Positions 1-8,743 are shown, counted from the stretch's first letter. The stretch: DNA of 64,000 nucleotides from CAZTDU01 sp050248795 (GCA_050248795.1 JBFWRS010000005.1:58752-122751), one strand, 5' to 3'. Numbers and translations: made by a program. The notes: generated by a model not told the origin, from the sequence alone.

Positions 1-920
1 TCACGATCTCGCGGGCGCTTGATGCCCCTCCATGTCCAGCCATAACGGCTCTGGACATGCGCGACATACTCAACCTTCATCGTGCGGAGATTCGCGCGAT
101 CAAAGCCGGAGTAGCGCTGATAGTGCTTGTCAGCAGGAATCGGATCCCAAAGCGACAGCGGATAGGATTTCTTGAGCCCAGTAGCAACATTGTTCGGCAA
201 GCTCGGCGTTTCAAATACTGGATAGCTTCCCGGACTTTTCGGCGAGGTCCAGCCAGGCCCAACGAAGACCCACGGAACTTTCGTACGATCTCCGCTCTCG
301 GACTCGATGTACCCATATGGATCTTCCAGCGCATACCGGTCCCCCAGCGCGTACTCGGGCTCCCTCGCTCGCGGGCGTACCTGGTAGATCGACGTGACGT
401 CCTTTACAGTTTTGTAGATGAACTCTCCAGCTTCCGCCTTGCACAAGGCAAGCCAATAGTCGAAGGGCTTCATGCCCGCCTTGTAGACAGGCTCCTTGGG
501 CGCTTCCGGCCACTTGATCGGAGGAACCTTGTGGAACGGCCAGTGCTCGGGGTTCTCCTTTCGGTGCAAGGCGAAGTGGGCGCATCCGGAGGCGATGTTC
601 GGTTCCTTCCGGCGACGACAGTCGTAATAGCGATCCGGATCGTAGTGTTCGCCGAAGTGCTCTCGCCTCGATGCGTCGAATCGGGGAAGTCGCGAGACGT
701 AGACGCGAAGACAAGCCAGATAGTGCTTGGTGTAGCTGATGGGCACGTTGCACGGCGTGTAGCGCGCAAGCCAGGATTCACGCACCACCGCAACGTCTTC
801 TGCCGTGGGCTTGGGTGCAGGCGGAACGGGCTTCTGCTTCGGCGCCGACAGGCAAGCCAGCGGCATGGCGATGAACGTCGCCAGGAGTAGGAACGCACCG
901 GTCCGTCTGCTGAGTCGCAC
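1..920 (-). CDS. Partial secreted hypothetical protein (C-terminus cut by window edge)
   Basis: An open minus-strand frame runs from a GTG at 920 to the first base of the window without a stop, so the C-terminus is missing. The first in-frame stop upstream is at 960-962. GTG 920 is the only start that keeps the hydrophobic N-terminus (GAFLLLATFIAMPLACLS), which looks like a signal peptide; LAC could be a weak lipobox. A GGGAGAG lies just before the start. The mature part is rich in Tyr, Trp and Pro, with scattered Cys, and no family is recognised. Codon choice is less GC-biased than in the genes downstream, which suggests a different origin. All ATG-initiated ORFs over this stretch are other-frame shadows. 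Confidence 0.65.
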   Translation of the reverse strand, partial: MRLSRRTGAFLLLATFIAMPLACLSAPKQKPVPPAPKPTAEDVAVVRESWLARYTPCNVPISYTKHYLACLRVYVSRLPRFDASRREHFGEHYDPDRYYDCRRRKEPNIASGCAHFALHRKENPEHWPFHKVPPIKWPEAPKEPVYKAGMKPFDYWLALCKAEAGEFIYKTVKDVTSIYQVRPRAREPEYALGDRYALEDPYGYIESESGDRTKVPWVFVGPGWTSPKSPGSYPVFETPSLPNNVATGLKKSYPLSLWDPIPADKHYQRYSGFDRANLRTMKVEYVAHVQSRYGWTWRGIKRPRDR

Positions 921-1076
921 AGCTCTCCCGGGGAGTGCGGGACAAGCGGAAAACCCGCATCACAGGCTACGCCGGAGCCCCGGGCGGCTCAATCGGGAAC
1001 TTGCCAATCTGGTGCGAAAAGTTACCAATCCGCGCAACCAGGGCCGCGGGCAGCGTCCCGGCTATCGTCCCGTCCA

Positions 1077-1104
1077 GGCGAAAACACTCACGGTGATTTT
1101 CGCC
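1077..1104. promoter_or_regulatory. Inverted repeat between divergent genes
   Basis: GGCGAAAA (1077-1084) and TTTTCGCC (1097-1104) form a perfect 8-bp inverted repeat around a 12-base loop. It lies in the 253-bp gap between the secreted-protein gene (start 920, minus) and the Gdt1-like gene (start 1174, plus). It could be an operator or a leader hairpin. No U-run follows, so it is unlikely to be a terminator. Nothing else is evident in this gap. Confidence 0.3.
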
Positions 1105-1173
1105 TCCAGGCAAAAATCGCGGTGCGGGCCCGGCGACCAACGGACCGGTCGCGCCCCGTAGAATGCGCGCCTG

Positions 1174-1743
1174 ATGCTCGAAGCCCTGCTGGTCTCCACC
1201 GGCGTCGTCGCCGTGGCGGAGATCGGCGACAAGACGCAACTCCTGGCGCTGGTGCTCGCGGCGCGCTACCGCAAGCCGGTGCCGATCATCCTCGGCATCC
1301 TCGTCGCCACGCTCGCCAACCATGCGCTGGCGGCGGCGGCTGGCGCGTGGCTGGTGCGCGCGCTGGGGCCGGAGACGATGCGCTGGGCGATCGGCGTGTC
1401 CTTCCTCGCCATGGCCGCCTGGGCGCTGGTGCCGGACAAGCTGGACGACGGCGCGCGCGTGCCGGGACGCCTGGGCGCATTCGCCGCCACGCTCATCGCT
1501 TTCTTCCTGGTCGAGATGGGCGACAAGACCCAGGTCGCCACCGTGGCGCTGGCGGCGCACTACGAGGCGTTCGTCGCGGTCGTCGCCGGCACCACGCTCG
1601 GCATGATGATCGCCAACGTGCCCGCGGTGCTGCTGGGCGAGGCGGCGGCTACCAGGCTGCCGCTGCGTCTGGTGCGGGGCGTGGCGGCAGGGATCTTCGC
1701 GGTGCTGGGTGTCAGCGCACTGCTGGGACTGGACCGCTTCTGA
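1174..1743 (+). CDS. TMEM165/Gdt1 (UPF0016) family cation transporter
   Basis: The 189-residue membrane protein has the two family signature motifs, EIGDKTQ near residue 16 and EMGDKTQ in the second half, each in a hydrophobic helix. This gives the inverted two-repeat layout of Gdt1 proteins. Members move Mn2+ and/or Ca2+ across membranes; bacterial ones act as manganese exporters at the inner membrane. Length matches the family. The start ATG begins the first hydrophobic segment. I looked for a yybP-ykoY manganese riboswitch in front of it and did not recognise one. The gene stands alone on its strand and converges with the lipoprotein gene 13 bases downstream. Confidence 0.88.
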   Translation: MLEALLVSTGVVAVAEIGDKTQLLALVLAARYRKPVPIILGILVATLANHALAAAAGAWLVRALGPETMRWAIGVSFLAMAAWALVPDKLDDGARVPGRLGAFAATLIAFFLVEMGDKTQVATVALAAHYEAFVAVVAGTTLGMMIANVPAVLLGEAAATRLPLRLVRGVAAGIFAVLGVSALLGLDRF

Positions 1744-1756
1744 GGCTACGCCGCCG

Positions 1757-3025
1757 CTACTTCTTCGCCGCCACCGCGATCGGCACCACCAGGCGCGCCT
1801 GCCGCGTGTTGTCCTGCACGATCAGGCGGTAGTCGCCGGCGGCGACCTTGTCGGTGGCCGACACGATCAGCACCTGCATCTGCGGGTTCTCGACACTGAG
1901 CCCGGCCGGCGCGCCTTCGATGTACGCGTAGTACGGCGCTTTCCCGCCTTCGATCACCACGGTCTTGTTGCCGGCGGCGCCGACGGTGAACTTGAGTTCC
2001 GTCGCGTCGACCTTCATCGCGGCCGGCAGGCCATCTACCTTGCAGTCCTTCAGCGCGTCCAGCGCCTTTGCCGCGTCGAAGGTCGCCACCAGCGCGGTCA
2101 TGCGCTGCGTCGCGGCTTCCAGCAGCAACACCTGCTGCTTCAGGGCGGCGACCGCCTTGTCCAGCACCGCCTTCGCCGCCGACTTGGCCTCTGGCCGCAG
2201 GCTTTCAAGAATGTTCGGCCCGGTGGCAGCGGGCTTGGCGATCACGCTTCCCAGGTCCACCGTCGGCGCAAACACCTGGCTCGCCTTCACCAGCCCGCCG
2301 ATGATCTGCGGCACCGCCTCCAGCGACCCGACGGTGCCGTTGATGGCATCGAGGATCACGCGGTCGATCTCGTCCACGACCGTGGCCAGCCGGCCGCCGG
2401 CGATGCTGCGCTGGGCAATGAGCTGGTCCGCCGCGCTCTGCGCCGCGATCGCCTTGCTCTGCGCCTGGCGCGCTGCCTGCACGTCCGCCGCCGCATCGGC
2501 GCTCCCGGCGAGCCTTTCCACGTTGGCGATTGCGTTCTCGACCGCGATGCTGCGCCGGCGCAGCGCGCGCATGTTCTCGTCCAGCCGCTTCTGGACGGCG
2601 TCGTCGAAGTTCATCGCCGTCACCGCGTGCTCGGCGCAGCTCAGCGCCTTCATGCCGGCGACGTAGATCACCGCGCGACGCTTGTCGGTGTTGACGATGC
2701 CAAGGCTGTACGCGGTGCCGCCGAGGATCGCGCCGCCCACCAGCGCATCGCGGTGCGCGCCGCCGGCGCCGGCGGCGACCAGCAGGCCGCCCAGCGTCAC
2801 CAGCGCGTTGGTCAGCCCCTGTTCGGATTCGCCCAGTTCGATGACCTTGGCGCGGTAGGTCTCGCGCGTGGCGCGCGAGTACGCCAGCGCGTCGGGCAGC
2901 GACTTCGGTACCGCGGCGCCGTGGTCGCCGCCGACCGTGCGGACGGCGTAGGGGCTCGCACAACCGCCGAGCATTGCTGCCGCGGAGATCGCGGCGATGC
3001 CGATGAAAGCCGCGCGAGCGACCAT
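1757..3025 (-). CDS. Lipoprotein, helical with C-terminal beta domain, function unknown
   Basis: The 422-residue protein has a lipoprotein signal peptide (hydrophobic run ending in LGGC, Cys22), so it should be lipidated and placed in the periplasm or outer membrane. Residues of about 30-310 are Ala-, Gln- and Arg-rich and probably helical or coiled, with a small glycine-rich hydrophobic patch near residue 80-110. The last ~100 residues (from KVDATELKFTVG) read like an Ig/BACON-type beta sandwich. GGGAG sits 7 bases before the ATG. It lies 147 bp beyond the end of the RiPP operon and has its own ribosome site, so it may be a separate unit. No specific family is recognised. Confidence 0.75.
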   Translation of the reverse strand: MVARAAFIGIAAISAAAMLGGCASPYAVRTVGGDHGAAVPKSLPDALAYSRATRETYRAKVIELGESEQGLTNALVTLGGLLVAAGAGGAHRDALVGGAILGGTAYSLGIVNTDKRRAVIYVAGMKALSCAEHAVTAMNFDDAVQKRLDENMRALRRRSIAVENAIANVERLAGSADAAADVQAARQAQSKAIAAQSAADQLIAQRSIAGGRLATVVDEIDRVILDAINGTVGSLEAVPQIIGGLVKASQVFAPTVDLGSVIAKPAATGPNILESLRPEAKSAAKAVLDKAVAALKQQVLLLEAATQRMTALVATFDAAKALDALKDCKVDGLPAAMKVDATELKFTVGAAGNKTVVIEGGKAPYYAYIEGAPAGLSVENPQMQVLIVSATDKVAAGDYRLIVQDNTRQARLVVPIAVAAKK

Positions 3026-3172
3026 GTTCTTTCTCCCAGGCGCGCGAAGGTGCGCGTCGCAACACTACGCCTGCGCCCGTCGCCCTGGACGGCCGGCTTC
3101 CGGCAATCGGTGCGTTTGCGCACACGAAATTCAACATCGCCCGGGCAGCGCTGCCCTCGCCCTCCTCCCGCC

Positions 3173-4828
3173 TCAGCCTTCCACCAGTCTTCCCTGCTCC
3201 ATGCGCAGCACGCGGTCGGCGGCGGCGAGGCTGGCGGGGCGGTGGGTGATCAGCAGCACGGTGCGCCGGCGCAGCGTGTCGCGGCAGGCGGCGAGGAATT
3301 CGGCCTCGCCCTGCGGATCGAACATCGCGGTGGCTTCGTCCAGGATCAGGATCGGCGGGTCCTTCAAGAGCGCGCGCGCGAGCGCCAGGCGCTGCTGCTG
3401 GCCGCCGGAAAGCCGCACGCCGCGGTCCCCCACCGGCGTGTCGTAGCCCTGCGGCAGCGCGACGATGAAATCGTGCGCGCGCGCCGCCTGCGCCGCGGCG
3501 ACGATCGCGGCCTGGTCGGGTTCGGGCCGGCCATAGGCGATGTTGTCGCGCACCGACGCGTTGAAGAGCAGCACGTGCTGCGGCACCACGCCGACCTGCC
3601 TGCGCAGGCTCGCGAGCGACACGCCGGCGATGTCGATGCCGTCGATCGTGATCTGCCCGGCAGCGGGATCGTGCAGGCGCATCAGCAGGTGCGCGAGCGT
3701 GCTTTTCCCTGCGCCGTTCGGGCCGACGATGGCGACGGTTTCGCCCGCCGAGATGCGCAGGCTCACGCCATCCAGCGCCGGCGCCCGGCCGGGGTAGCTG
3801 AAGCGCACGGCGTGGAACTCGATGTCGCCCTTCACCGCGGGCAAGGCGCGGCCGATGTGCGCGGCGGGCTCGGGCGGCTCGTCCATCGCCGCCTGCAGCC
3901 GCGCCAGCGCGCCGCGCGCGCCCTGCGTGCCGCCGTAGACGTCGGCCAGCCCCGCCACCGGCCGCGTGAGGAGCTGCGCGTAGAGCAGGAAGCTCACCAG
4001 CGCCGCCGGCGTCATGCGCCCGTCGACGATGTCGCCGCTCGCCAGCGCGAGCACCAGCACGATTCCCGCCGCGGCGATGAACTGCACCAGCGGGCCGAGC
4101 GCCGCGTCGATGCGCCGCTGCTCGCGCGAAAGCGTGAGGATGAGCGCGATCTGCCCGCGGTAGCGCGCCGATTCCTGCGCCTCGCGCGTGTAGGTCTTGA
4201 TCGCCGGCAGCATGCCGAGGTTTTCCTCGGCGATCGCCACCGCGCCCGCCTCCTCGTCCTGCAGCCGCATGGCGATCGGCCGCAGCCGGCGGCCTACGAG
4301 CTTCATCATCAGGTAAAAGAGCGGCACCAGCAGCGCGGCGAGGAGCGCGAGGTCCGGGCGGATGCGGAACATCAGCAGCACCGAGCCCGCCGCCGTGACC
4401 AGCAGCGGCACCAGCGCGGTCAGCGTGCCGCCGAGGAACGCGCCCAGCACGTAGACGTCCGTCGTCAGCAGCGCGAGCGTGTCGCCGAGGCGCCGCCGGT
4501 GGTAGAACGCCAGCGGCAGCGCCTGCAGGTGGTCGTACAGCCGCACCTTCAGGTCGGCGACGATGCGGTCCGCCGCCGCGTCGAGCGCGTAGACATTGGC
4601 GAAGCGCACCAGCGCCTGCACGCCAAAGAGCGCCAGCAGCGCGGCGAGCACCATGCGCACGTCCAGCCCCTGCGCCTCGCCGCCGCCCAGCAGCACGCCG
4701 GTCAGCACGCCGCCCGCCCAGGGAACCGCCAGCGCCGCCGCGCTCTCGACGAGCATCAGCGCCACGCACAGCGCGAGCCTGCCGCGGTAGGGCGCGGCGA
4801 GGGCCAGCAGCGGGCGCAGCTCGGTCAT
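3173..4828 (-). CDS. ABC exporter, fused membrane and ATPase domains (RiPP D-protein type)
   Basis: The 551-residue half-transporter has about six membrane helices in residues 15-300 followed by an ABC ATPase. Walker A is GPNGAGKST, the signature is LSGGQQQR, and Walker B is ILILDEAT, followed by the H-loop LITHR. No N-terminal peptidase domain is present, so it is not a leader-cleaving PCAT. Its ATG overlaps the stop of the nucleotidyltransferase gene (ATGA), making it the last gene of the 16622-to-3173 operon. By position and architecture it matches the exporter (LarD/McjD role) of lasso peptide clusters and probably moves the mature peptide out of the cytoplasm. A generic MsbA-like lipid exporter is the alternative. 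Confidence 0.9.
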   Translation of the reverse strand: MTELRPLLALAAPYRGRLALCVALMLVESAAALAVPWAGGVLTGVLLGGGEAQGLDVRMVLAALLALFGVQALVRFANVYALDAAADRIVADLKVRLYDHLQALPLAFYHRRRLGDTLALLTTDVYVLGAFLGGTLTALVPLLVTAAGSVLLMFRIRPDLALLAALLVPLFYLMMKLVGRRLRPIAMRLQDEEAGAVAIAEENLGMLPAIKTYTREAQESARYRGQIALILTLSREQRRIDAALGPLVQFIAAAGIVLVLALASGDIVDGRMTPAALVSFLLYAQLLTRPVAGLADVYGGTQGARGALARLQAAMDEPPEPAAHIGRALPAVKGDIEFHAVRFSYPGRAPALDGVSLRISAGETVAIVGPNGAGKSTLAHLLMRLHDPAAGQITIDGIDIAGVSLASLRRQVGVVPQHVLLFNASVRDNIAYGRPEPDQAAIVAAAQAARAHDFIVALPQGYDTPVGDRGVRLSGGQQQRLALARALLKDPPILILDEATAMFDPQGEAEFLAACRDTLRRRTVLLITHRPASLAAADRVLRMEQGRLVEG

Positions 4829-6060
4829 TGCCCGCCGCCGATCCACGCGGAAAGCCGCGCGCGGCGCGCCGCGGCGTCGCGCAGCGCAGACCCCGGCCGG
4901 TCCAGCTCGCGCGCGCTTGCGCCGTAGCGGCGCACGAGGTCGCGCAATCGCACGGCGTAGAAGGGCAGCAGCCGCGGCGAGCGAGCGGATACGCCGTACA
5001 GCTGCGCGAGCTCGGCGCGCGGCACGAAGACGCGCCGCAGCACCATGCCGATGCGCGCCGCGGCGCCGCGCCCGGCGAGGCCGAGGAAGTTCGGCGAGGT
5101 CGCCACCTCGGCCGGCAAGCGCGGCGCATCGAGCATCTGCGCGAGCGCTTCGGCGACCAGGCCGGGCGCCAGCGCGTGCGCGCCGACGGCGGCAAGCGCG
5201 CGATCGGGCACCGGCGCGTCGAGCTGCTCGCGCGCGAGGCGCAGCGCCAGCGCCACGCCGCGCCCCCAGCCGTGGCTCGCCGCGTGGCGCGCGAACGCAT
5301 CCCAGTCGAGCCCGGGATGCGCGCCGAGGATCGCGTCGATGTCGGCGAGCGCGCGCAGCGGCAGGATGAACAGGTGCTTGCACGCGAGGTGCGCGCCGAC
5401 GTGCAGCAGCAGGAACTCGGGTGACATCGCGAGCGAGGGCGCGCCGCCCAGCGTGCACGGCTGCGCCGCCTGCCAGATCTCGCGCATCGGCGCGGCGAAG
5501 CCGTCGGCGGGCTCCGAGAGCTTCCAGTGCAGTTCGACGTACACGCCGTTCGCCTCGCGCGTGAAGCCGAGCGCGCAGGTGGATTCCAGCACCTGCGCGC
5601 TCGCCACGGGTGCGTCGCCCTCGCCGTAGCCGAGCGCGCGCAGCACCCCGGCGGCCTCGTCGACGCGCGCCTCGGGAACGAGGAAGTCGACGTCCGCCAT
5701 CGGCCGCAGGCTGATGTCGCCGTAGACGAGCTCCGCGAGGTGCAGGCCCTTGAGCGCCATCAGCGGCAGCGCGCGCGCGGCCATCGCGTCGGCGATGCGG
5801 CGGAATTCCGCGTAGTGCAGCAGGTTGCGCGCGGCGGTGTCGCGGCGCGCGGCGGCAAGCGCCGCGCGCGCCGCCTCGGGCAGGCGCGCGAGCCCGCCGG
5901 CGCGCTCGAGGCCGCGATGCAGCAGGGGCGCGACGCCGTGCTCGCACGCCAGCGCGGCGATCGCGCCCCAGTCCGCCGGCCCTGCCTGCGGCGCGCCTGT
6001 GCCGCCGCGCAGCGCGCCGAGCAGCTGCCGCGCCGGGCCGTCGGGAGCATGGACGCTCAT
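4825..6060 (-). CDS. NTP_transf_5-type nucleotidyltransferase family protein
   Basis: The 411-residue protein carries the family core: KG at 104-105 in ALKGLHLAE, then RPMADVDFLV with the metal-binding pair D123 and D125. This matches the NTP_transf_5 family (PF14907) of uncharacterised nucleotidyltransferases. Homologues occur beside HprK-like kinases and PqqD proteins in lasso-type clusters, where such an enzyme is thought to decorate the peptide C-terminus after phosphorylation. Here it lies between the PqqD gene (28 bases upstream) and the exporter, with which it overlaps by four bases. The substrate is inferred only; transfer of a nucleotide or sugar-phosphate to the modified core is the working idea. 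Confidence 0.82.
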   Translation of the reverse strand: MSVHAPDGPARQLLGALRGGTGAPQAGPADWGAIAALACEHGVAPLLHRGLERAGGLARLPEAARAALAAARRDTAARNLLHYAEFRRIADAMAARALPLMALKGLHLAELVYGDISLRPMADVDFLVPEARVDEAAGVLRALGYGEGDAPVASAQVLESTCALGFTREANGVYVELHWKLSEPADGFAAPMREIWQAAQPCTLGGAPSLAMSPEFLLLHVGAHLACKHLFILPLRALADIDAILGAHPGLDWDAFARHAASHGWGRGVALALRLAREQLDAPVPDRALAAVGAHALAPGLVAEALAQMLDAPRLPAEVATSPNFLGLAGRGAAARIGMVLRRVFVPRAELAQLYGVSARSPRLLPFYAVRLRDLVRRYGASARELDRPGSALRDAAARRARLSAWIGGGQ

Positions 6061-6088
6061 CGTTGCGCCGGCGGCGGCTCCGACCCGG

Positions 6089-6361
6089 CTATGCCGGGAC
6101 CAGCAGGCCGCTCTTCGCCAGGCTGTCGACCAGACGCAGCAGGTCCTGCTCGAACGCCTCGCGCGACACCTCGTATTCGTCGACGATGGTGTCGCAGATC
6201 TCGAGCAGCGACCTGCCCGCTTCGAGCAGCTGCCAGATGCGCGCGCCGACCGGGTCCAGGCCGAAGTACGCGCCGCGGGCGAGGTCGAGCATGACGGTTT
6301 CGTCGCCGACCTGCCGCGCGATCACCTCCGGCGGGATGCGTACCTTGTCCGACAGATTCAT
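6089..6361 (-). CDS. PqqD-family peptide chaperone (RRE, lasso B1 role)
   Basis: The 90-residue protein has the PqqD winged-helix pattern: a beta-rich start (VRIPPEVIARQVGDETVMLDL), the YFGLDPVGARIWQLLE helix and a C-terminal helix pair. PqqD proteins are RiPP recognition elements that bind the precursor leader and present it to the enzymes. The start at 6361 follows an AGGAGG and overlaps the kinase stop as ATGA; an ATG further upstream would run through the kinase gene. Placed next to an HprK-like kinase and a nucleotidyltransferase, it fits the PqqD partner of HPr-rel-A systems and the B1 protein of split-B lasso clusters. Its likely ligands are the YxxPxL leaders encoded at 8345-9117. Confidence 0.88.
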   Translation of the reverse strand: MNLSDKVRIPPEVIARQVGDETVMLDLARGAYFGLDPVGARIWQLLEAGRSLLEICDTIVDEYEVSREAFEQDLLRLVDSLAKSGLLVPA

Positions 6362-7224
6362 GCGCTCGTCTCCTCCTGCCGCAGATGCTCGACGATGGCC
6401 TGCCGCACGCCGGCGAGCGCATCGAAGCGCCTCGGGTAGTCGAGCCGGTAGCACGCTACCCGGTTCGCGAGTGCCGCCACGCGCTCGAAGTGCGCCGCAA
6501 GCGCGGGGCGCTCGGCCGGGTCGAGCAGGAACGAGTGCATCACCCAGGCCATCATCGCTTCCGGCGCGCGCATCGGCGCAAGGCGCACCTCGCGCGCGCT
6601 GCCGTCGCCGAGCACGTACGCCCTGCGCAATCGCAGCGCGCGGCCCGAATGCGCGATGCGGCCGCCGGACGCGAAGCGTGCCTTGTCAGTGTACGGCACG
6701 CGCATCGCGGCCGCGGTGCCGGCGGCGACGCCCAGCGCGCGCTGGCTGTCGTCCCACAGCCGGATCGACGCGTGGCCCGGCACCGCGCAGGGGCCCTCTG
6801 GCCGGTCATCGACCACCAGGCCATCGTCGGTAAGGAAGCGATAGCCGGAGGTCGCGAAGCTCGCCGCGAGCGTGGACTTGCCGCCGCCGGAGGCCGCGAG
6901 GAACGCGAGCGCGCATCCCGCCACCTCGACCGCGCTGGCGTGGAACACCAGCTTGCCCTGCCTGCTCTGCAGCAGGGGCAGCACCTGGTTCAGGTACAGG
7001 TGCTCGCAGGTGCCGGCGTCGACCTCGGGCGCCGGCCTGCAGGCGACCGCCAGCGCCGCGCCCTCGATCTCGAAGTCCGCGAGGCCCGGGAAGCGCAGCA
7101 GGTAGCCCGCGCCCGCGCGGAAGAACTGCGTCCAGACCTCGCCCCCGGGAGACGTCCATTCGTGGAACGGCGCGGGCTCGAGCGGCGCCTGGTCGCGCGC
7201 GTCGAGCAGTCGATAGGCCGCCAT
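6358..7224 (-). CDS. HprK-related kinase (HprK_rel_A type)
   Basis: This 288-residue protein resembles the C-terminal domain of HPr kinase. It has a P-loop ASGGGKST at 111-118, an upstream HASAV (His95) and a TDD motif at 132-134. It lacks the N-terminal regulatory domain of true HprK and no HPr gene is near. In paeninodin-type lasso clusters homologous kinases phosphorylate the side chain of the C-terminal Ser of the precursor. Both precursors here would expose a C-terminal Ser if cut at the S74 junction. The gene overlaps the methyltransferase stop as TGATG and the PqqD start as ATGA, so the three are translationally coupled. Confidence 0.85.
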   Translation of the reverse strand: MAAYRLLDARDQAPLEPAPFHEWTSPGGEVWTQFFRAGAGYLLRFPGLADFEIEGAALAVACRPAPEVDAGTCEHLYLNQVLPLLQSRQGKLVFHASAVEVAGCALAFLAASGGGKSTLAASFATSGYRFLTDDGLVVDDRPEGPCAVPGHASIRLWDDSQRALGVAAGTAAAMRVPYTDKARFASGGRIAHSGRALRLRRAYVLGDGSAREVRLAPMRAPEAMMAWVMHSFLLDPAERPALAAHFERVAALANRVACYRLDYPRRFDALAGVRQAIVEHLRQEETSA

Positions 7225-8342
7225 CAGTGCGTGTCCCTCGCCAGCACCTGGGCGACGAAGCGCTCGAGCTCCGCCGCCGAGGGCAGCAGCCCCGGGTGCT
7301 CGCGCGCCACCGCGTCGCGAACCTCGCTCGCGGTGCGCCTGCCGTCGCAGTAGCCGAGCACGATGCTCCGCGCGCGCGCCTCGCTGCCGGGCAGCGGCAC
7401 GCGCGCGGGGTGCGCGCGCTGCAGGTCCTCGGGCGCGAGCGGCATGCCCTGCCAGGTCGAGTGGCTCTGGCGGCGGCCGCCGTCGGGAGACTGTACCGAC
7501 CAGCCGATGACCACGTCGGCGGGCCGCAGCATCAGCGTCGCCTTGAGCAGGTCGCCGCGCGCCACCGGCACCGGCTCGTCGATCGGCAGGAACGCCTGCG
7601 AGCGGTCGATGCGGTCCGGCGCGAGCGGCGAGTTGCTCATCGCGACGCCCGCGGCCAGCTCGCAGTCGAACCAGCCGGCAAGTCCGTGCACCAGGCCATC
7701 GCGCTCGATGCGCAGCTCGCCCTGCCAGGACAGGTACGGCGGCACCTCGGCGGCCAGCTCGAGCGTGCCCGGGGAAACCGGGGACGAGAGCAGGTCCTGC
7801 GGCCGCAGCCCGATGTCGTGCTTCGCGTTGACCGCATGGGCCCGCAGCCAGTGGAACTCCGGCGGCACGCCGGCATCGCGCCAGCCTTCGGTGAACCGTC
7901 GCGCGGCGGCAGACTCCACCGCGGCGAGCTGCAGCGCGATGCGCGCGGGGAGGATCGTGCCGCCGGGCTTGAGGAACCTGTGCCGCGCGTCCGCGAGCAG
8001 CTCGACGATGCCGTAGTCGAAACCGAAGTAGCCGACGTGGTCGCACAGCACGACGTCCACGCGTGCGGGCAGCAACACCTGCTGGCTGCGCCCCTGGATG
8101 AACGTGGCGCGCTGCGCCAGCCCGGCGCGCTCGAGGGTCTCGCGCGCCACGTGCAGCATCGCGCTGTCGTCGATCGCGTAGACGTGCGCCGCGCCGGATT
8201 GCAGCGCGAGCAGGCCGAGGATGCCAGAGCCGCAGCCCAGGTCGGCCACCACGTCGCCCGGCCTGAGGACGGCGGCGATCGCGCGGCGGAACTTGTCGAG
8301 CCTCGGCGCGTCGGCGAGGTAGCCCAGGTGCTCCTGGAGCAT
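7224..8342 (-). CDS. PRMT-like SAM methyltransferase with C-terminal PqqD-like domain
   Basis: The 372-residue protein has a class I SAM motif LGCGSGILG at 35-43 followed by VYAIDDS. The region VVLCDHVGYFGFDYG then corresponds to the loop of arginine methyltransferases that normally carries catalytic glutamates, here largely Asp/His. A beta-barrel-like middle follows, as in PRMTs. From about residue 310 the sequence (GYCDGRRTASEVRDAV, then SAAELERFV) reads as a PqqD-like winged helix, so the enzyme may carry its own leader-binding module. It starts two bases after the A2 precursor stop. It probably methylates the core or leader, but the target residue is unknown. Replacement of the PRMT glutamates makes protein-arginine chemistry uncertain. 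Confidence 0.78.
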   Translation of the reverse strand: MLQEHLGYLADAPRLDKFRRAIAAVLRPGDVVADLGCGSGILGLLALQSGAAHVYAIDDSAMLHVARETLERAGLAQRATFIQGRSQQVLLPARVDVVLCDHVGYFGFDYGIVELLADARHRFLKPGGTILPARIALQLAAVESAAARRFTEGWRDAGVPPEFHWLRAHAVNAKHDIGLRPQDLLSSPVSPGTLELAAEVPPYLSWQGELRIERDGLVHGLAGWFDCELAAGVAMSNSPLAPDRIDRSQAFLPIDEPVPVARGDLLKATLMLRPADVVIGWSVQSPDGGRRQSHSTWQGMPLAPEDLQRAHPARVPLPGSEARARSIVLGYCDGRRTASEVRDAVAREHPGLLPSAAELERFVAQVLARDTH

Positions 8343-8344
8343 GG

Positions 8345-8743
8345 CTACGCGGGCGGCGTGCCCGGCGCCGGGACCGGCAGCGCGCCGAGCGCGTCGTAGT
8401 CCACCACGACATGGCCTTGCGCATCGACCGACACCGCGTGCGGCAACACCGCGGCCACCTCGTCGGCCATCACGCCGAACTGGCGGCCGTGCCCGTAGCG
8501 CGCCGCCAGCGCCGGCGCATAGTCGAAGAGGTACAGGCCGATTCCCAGCGGATGCTCGCCGATGCGCACGACGTTTTCCTTCAGCGCGCGGTCCGAAGGC
8601 CGCATGCCGAAGGTCATCCCCATCCAGGTGAACTCGTTCGGCCACATCGAGCCGGACTGCGCAAGCGTGCGCACGTCGCCGTAGTACACCAGCCGCGGCG
8701 CGGCGTAGCGCTTCTTCGCCCGCTGCGGCGGCGCCTGCGTCAT
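8345..8743 (-). CDS. RiPP precursor A2: lasso-type leader, core, S74-like C-terminal domain
   Basis: The 132-residue product has three parts. Residues 1-29 form a leader with Y13xxP16xL18xxYG22, the motif bound by B1 proteins in lasso systems. Residues 30-50 are a candidate core with Glu37 at position 8 and Ser50 at the end. Residues 50-125 match the peptidase S74 intramolecular chaperone: SDRALKEN, then GLYLFDY, RQFGVMADEVAAVLP and VVVDYDAL. In phage endosialidase the S74 domain cleaves itself between Ser and Asp using a Lys five residues after the Ser; S50, D51 and K55 keep this spacing. The core has four Met. ATG overlaps the A1 stop (ATGA). Without experiments the product remains inferred. 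Confidence 0.8.
   Translation of the reverse strand: MTQAPPQRAKKRYAAPRLVYYGDVRTLAQSGSMWPNEFTWMGMTFGMRPSDRALKENVVRIGEHPLGIGLYLFDYAPALAARYGHGRQFGVMADEVAAVLPHAVSVDAQGHVVVDYDALGALPVPAPGTPPA

Noticed and set aside
921..1173. yybP-ykoY manganese riboswitch before the Gdt1-like gene
   Set aside because: The conserved paired elements were not seen; only a plain inverted repeat.
1709..4927. A 1072-codon plus-strand ORF
   Set aside because: Antisense of the lipoprotein and exporter genes; His/Arg-rich, no motif.
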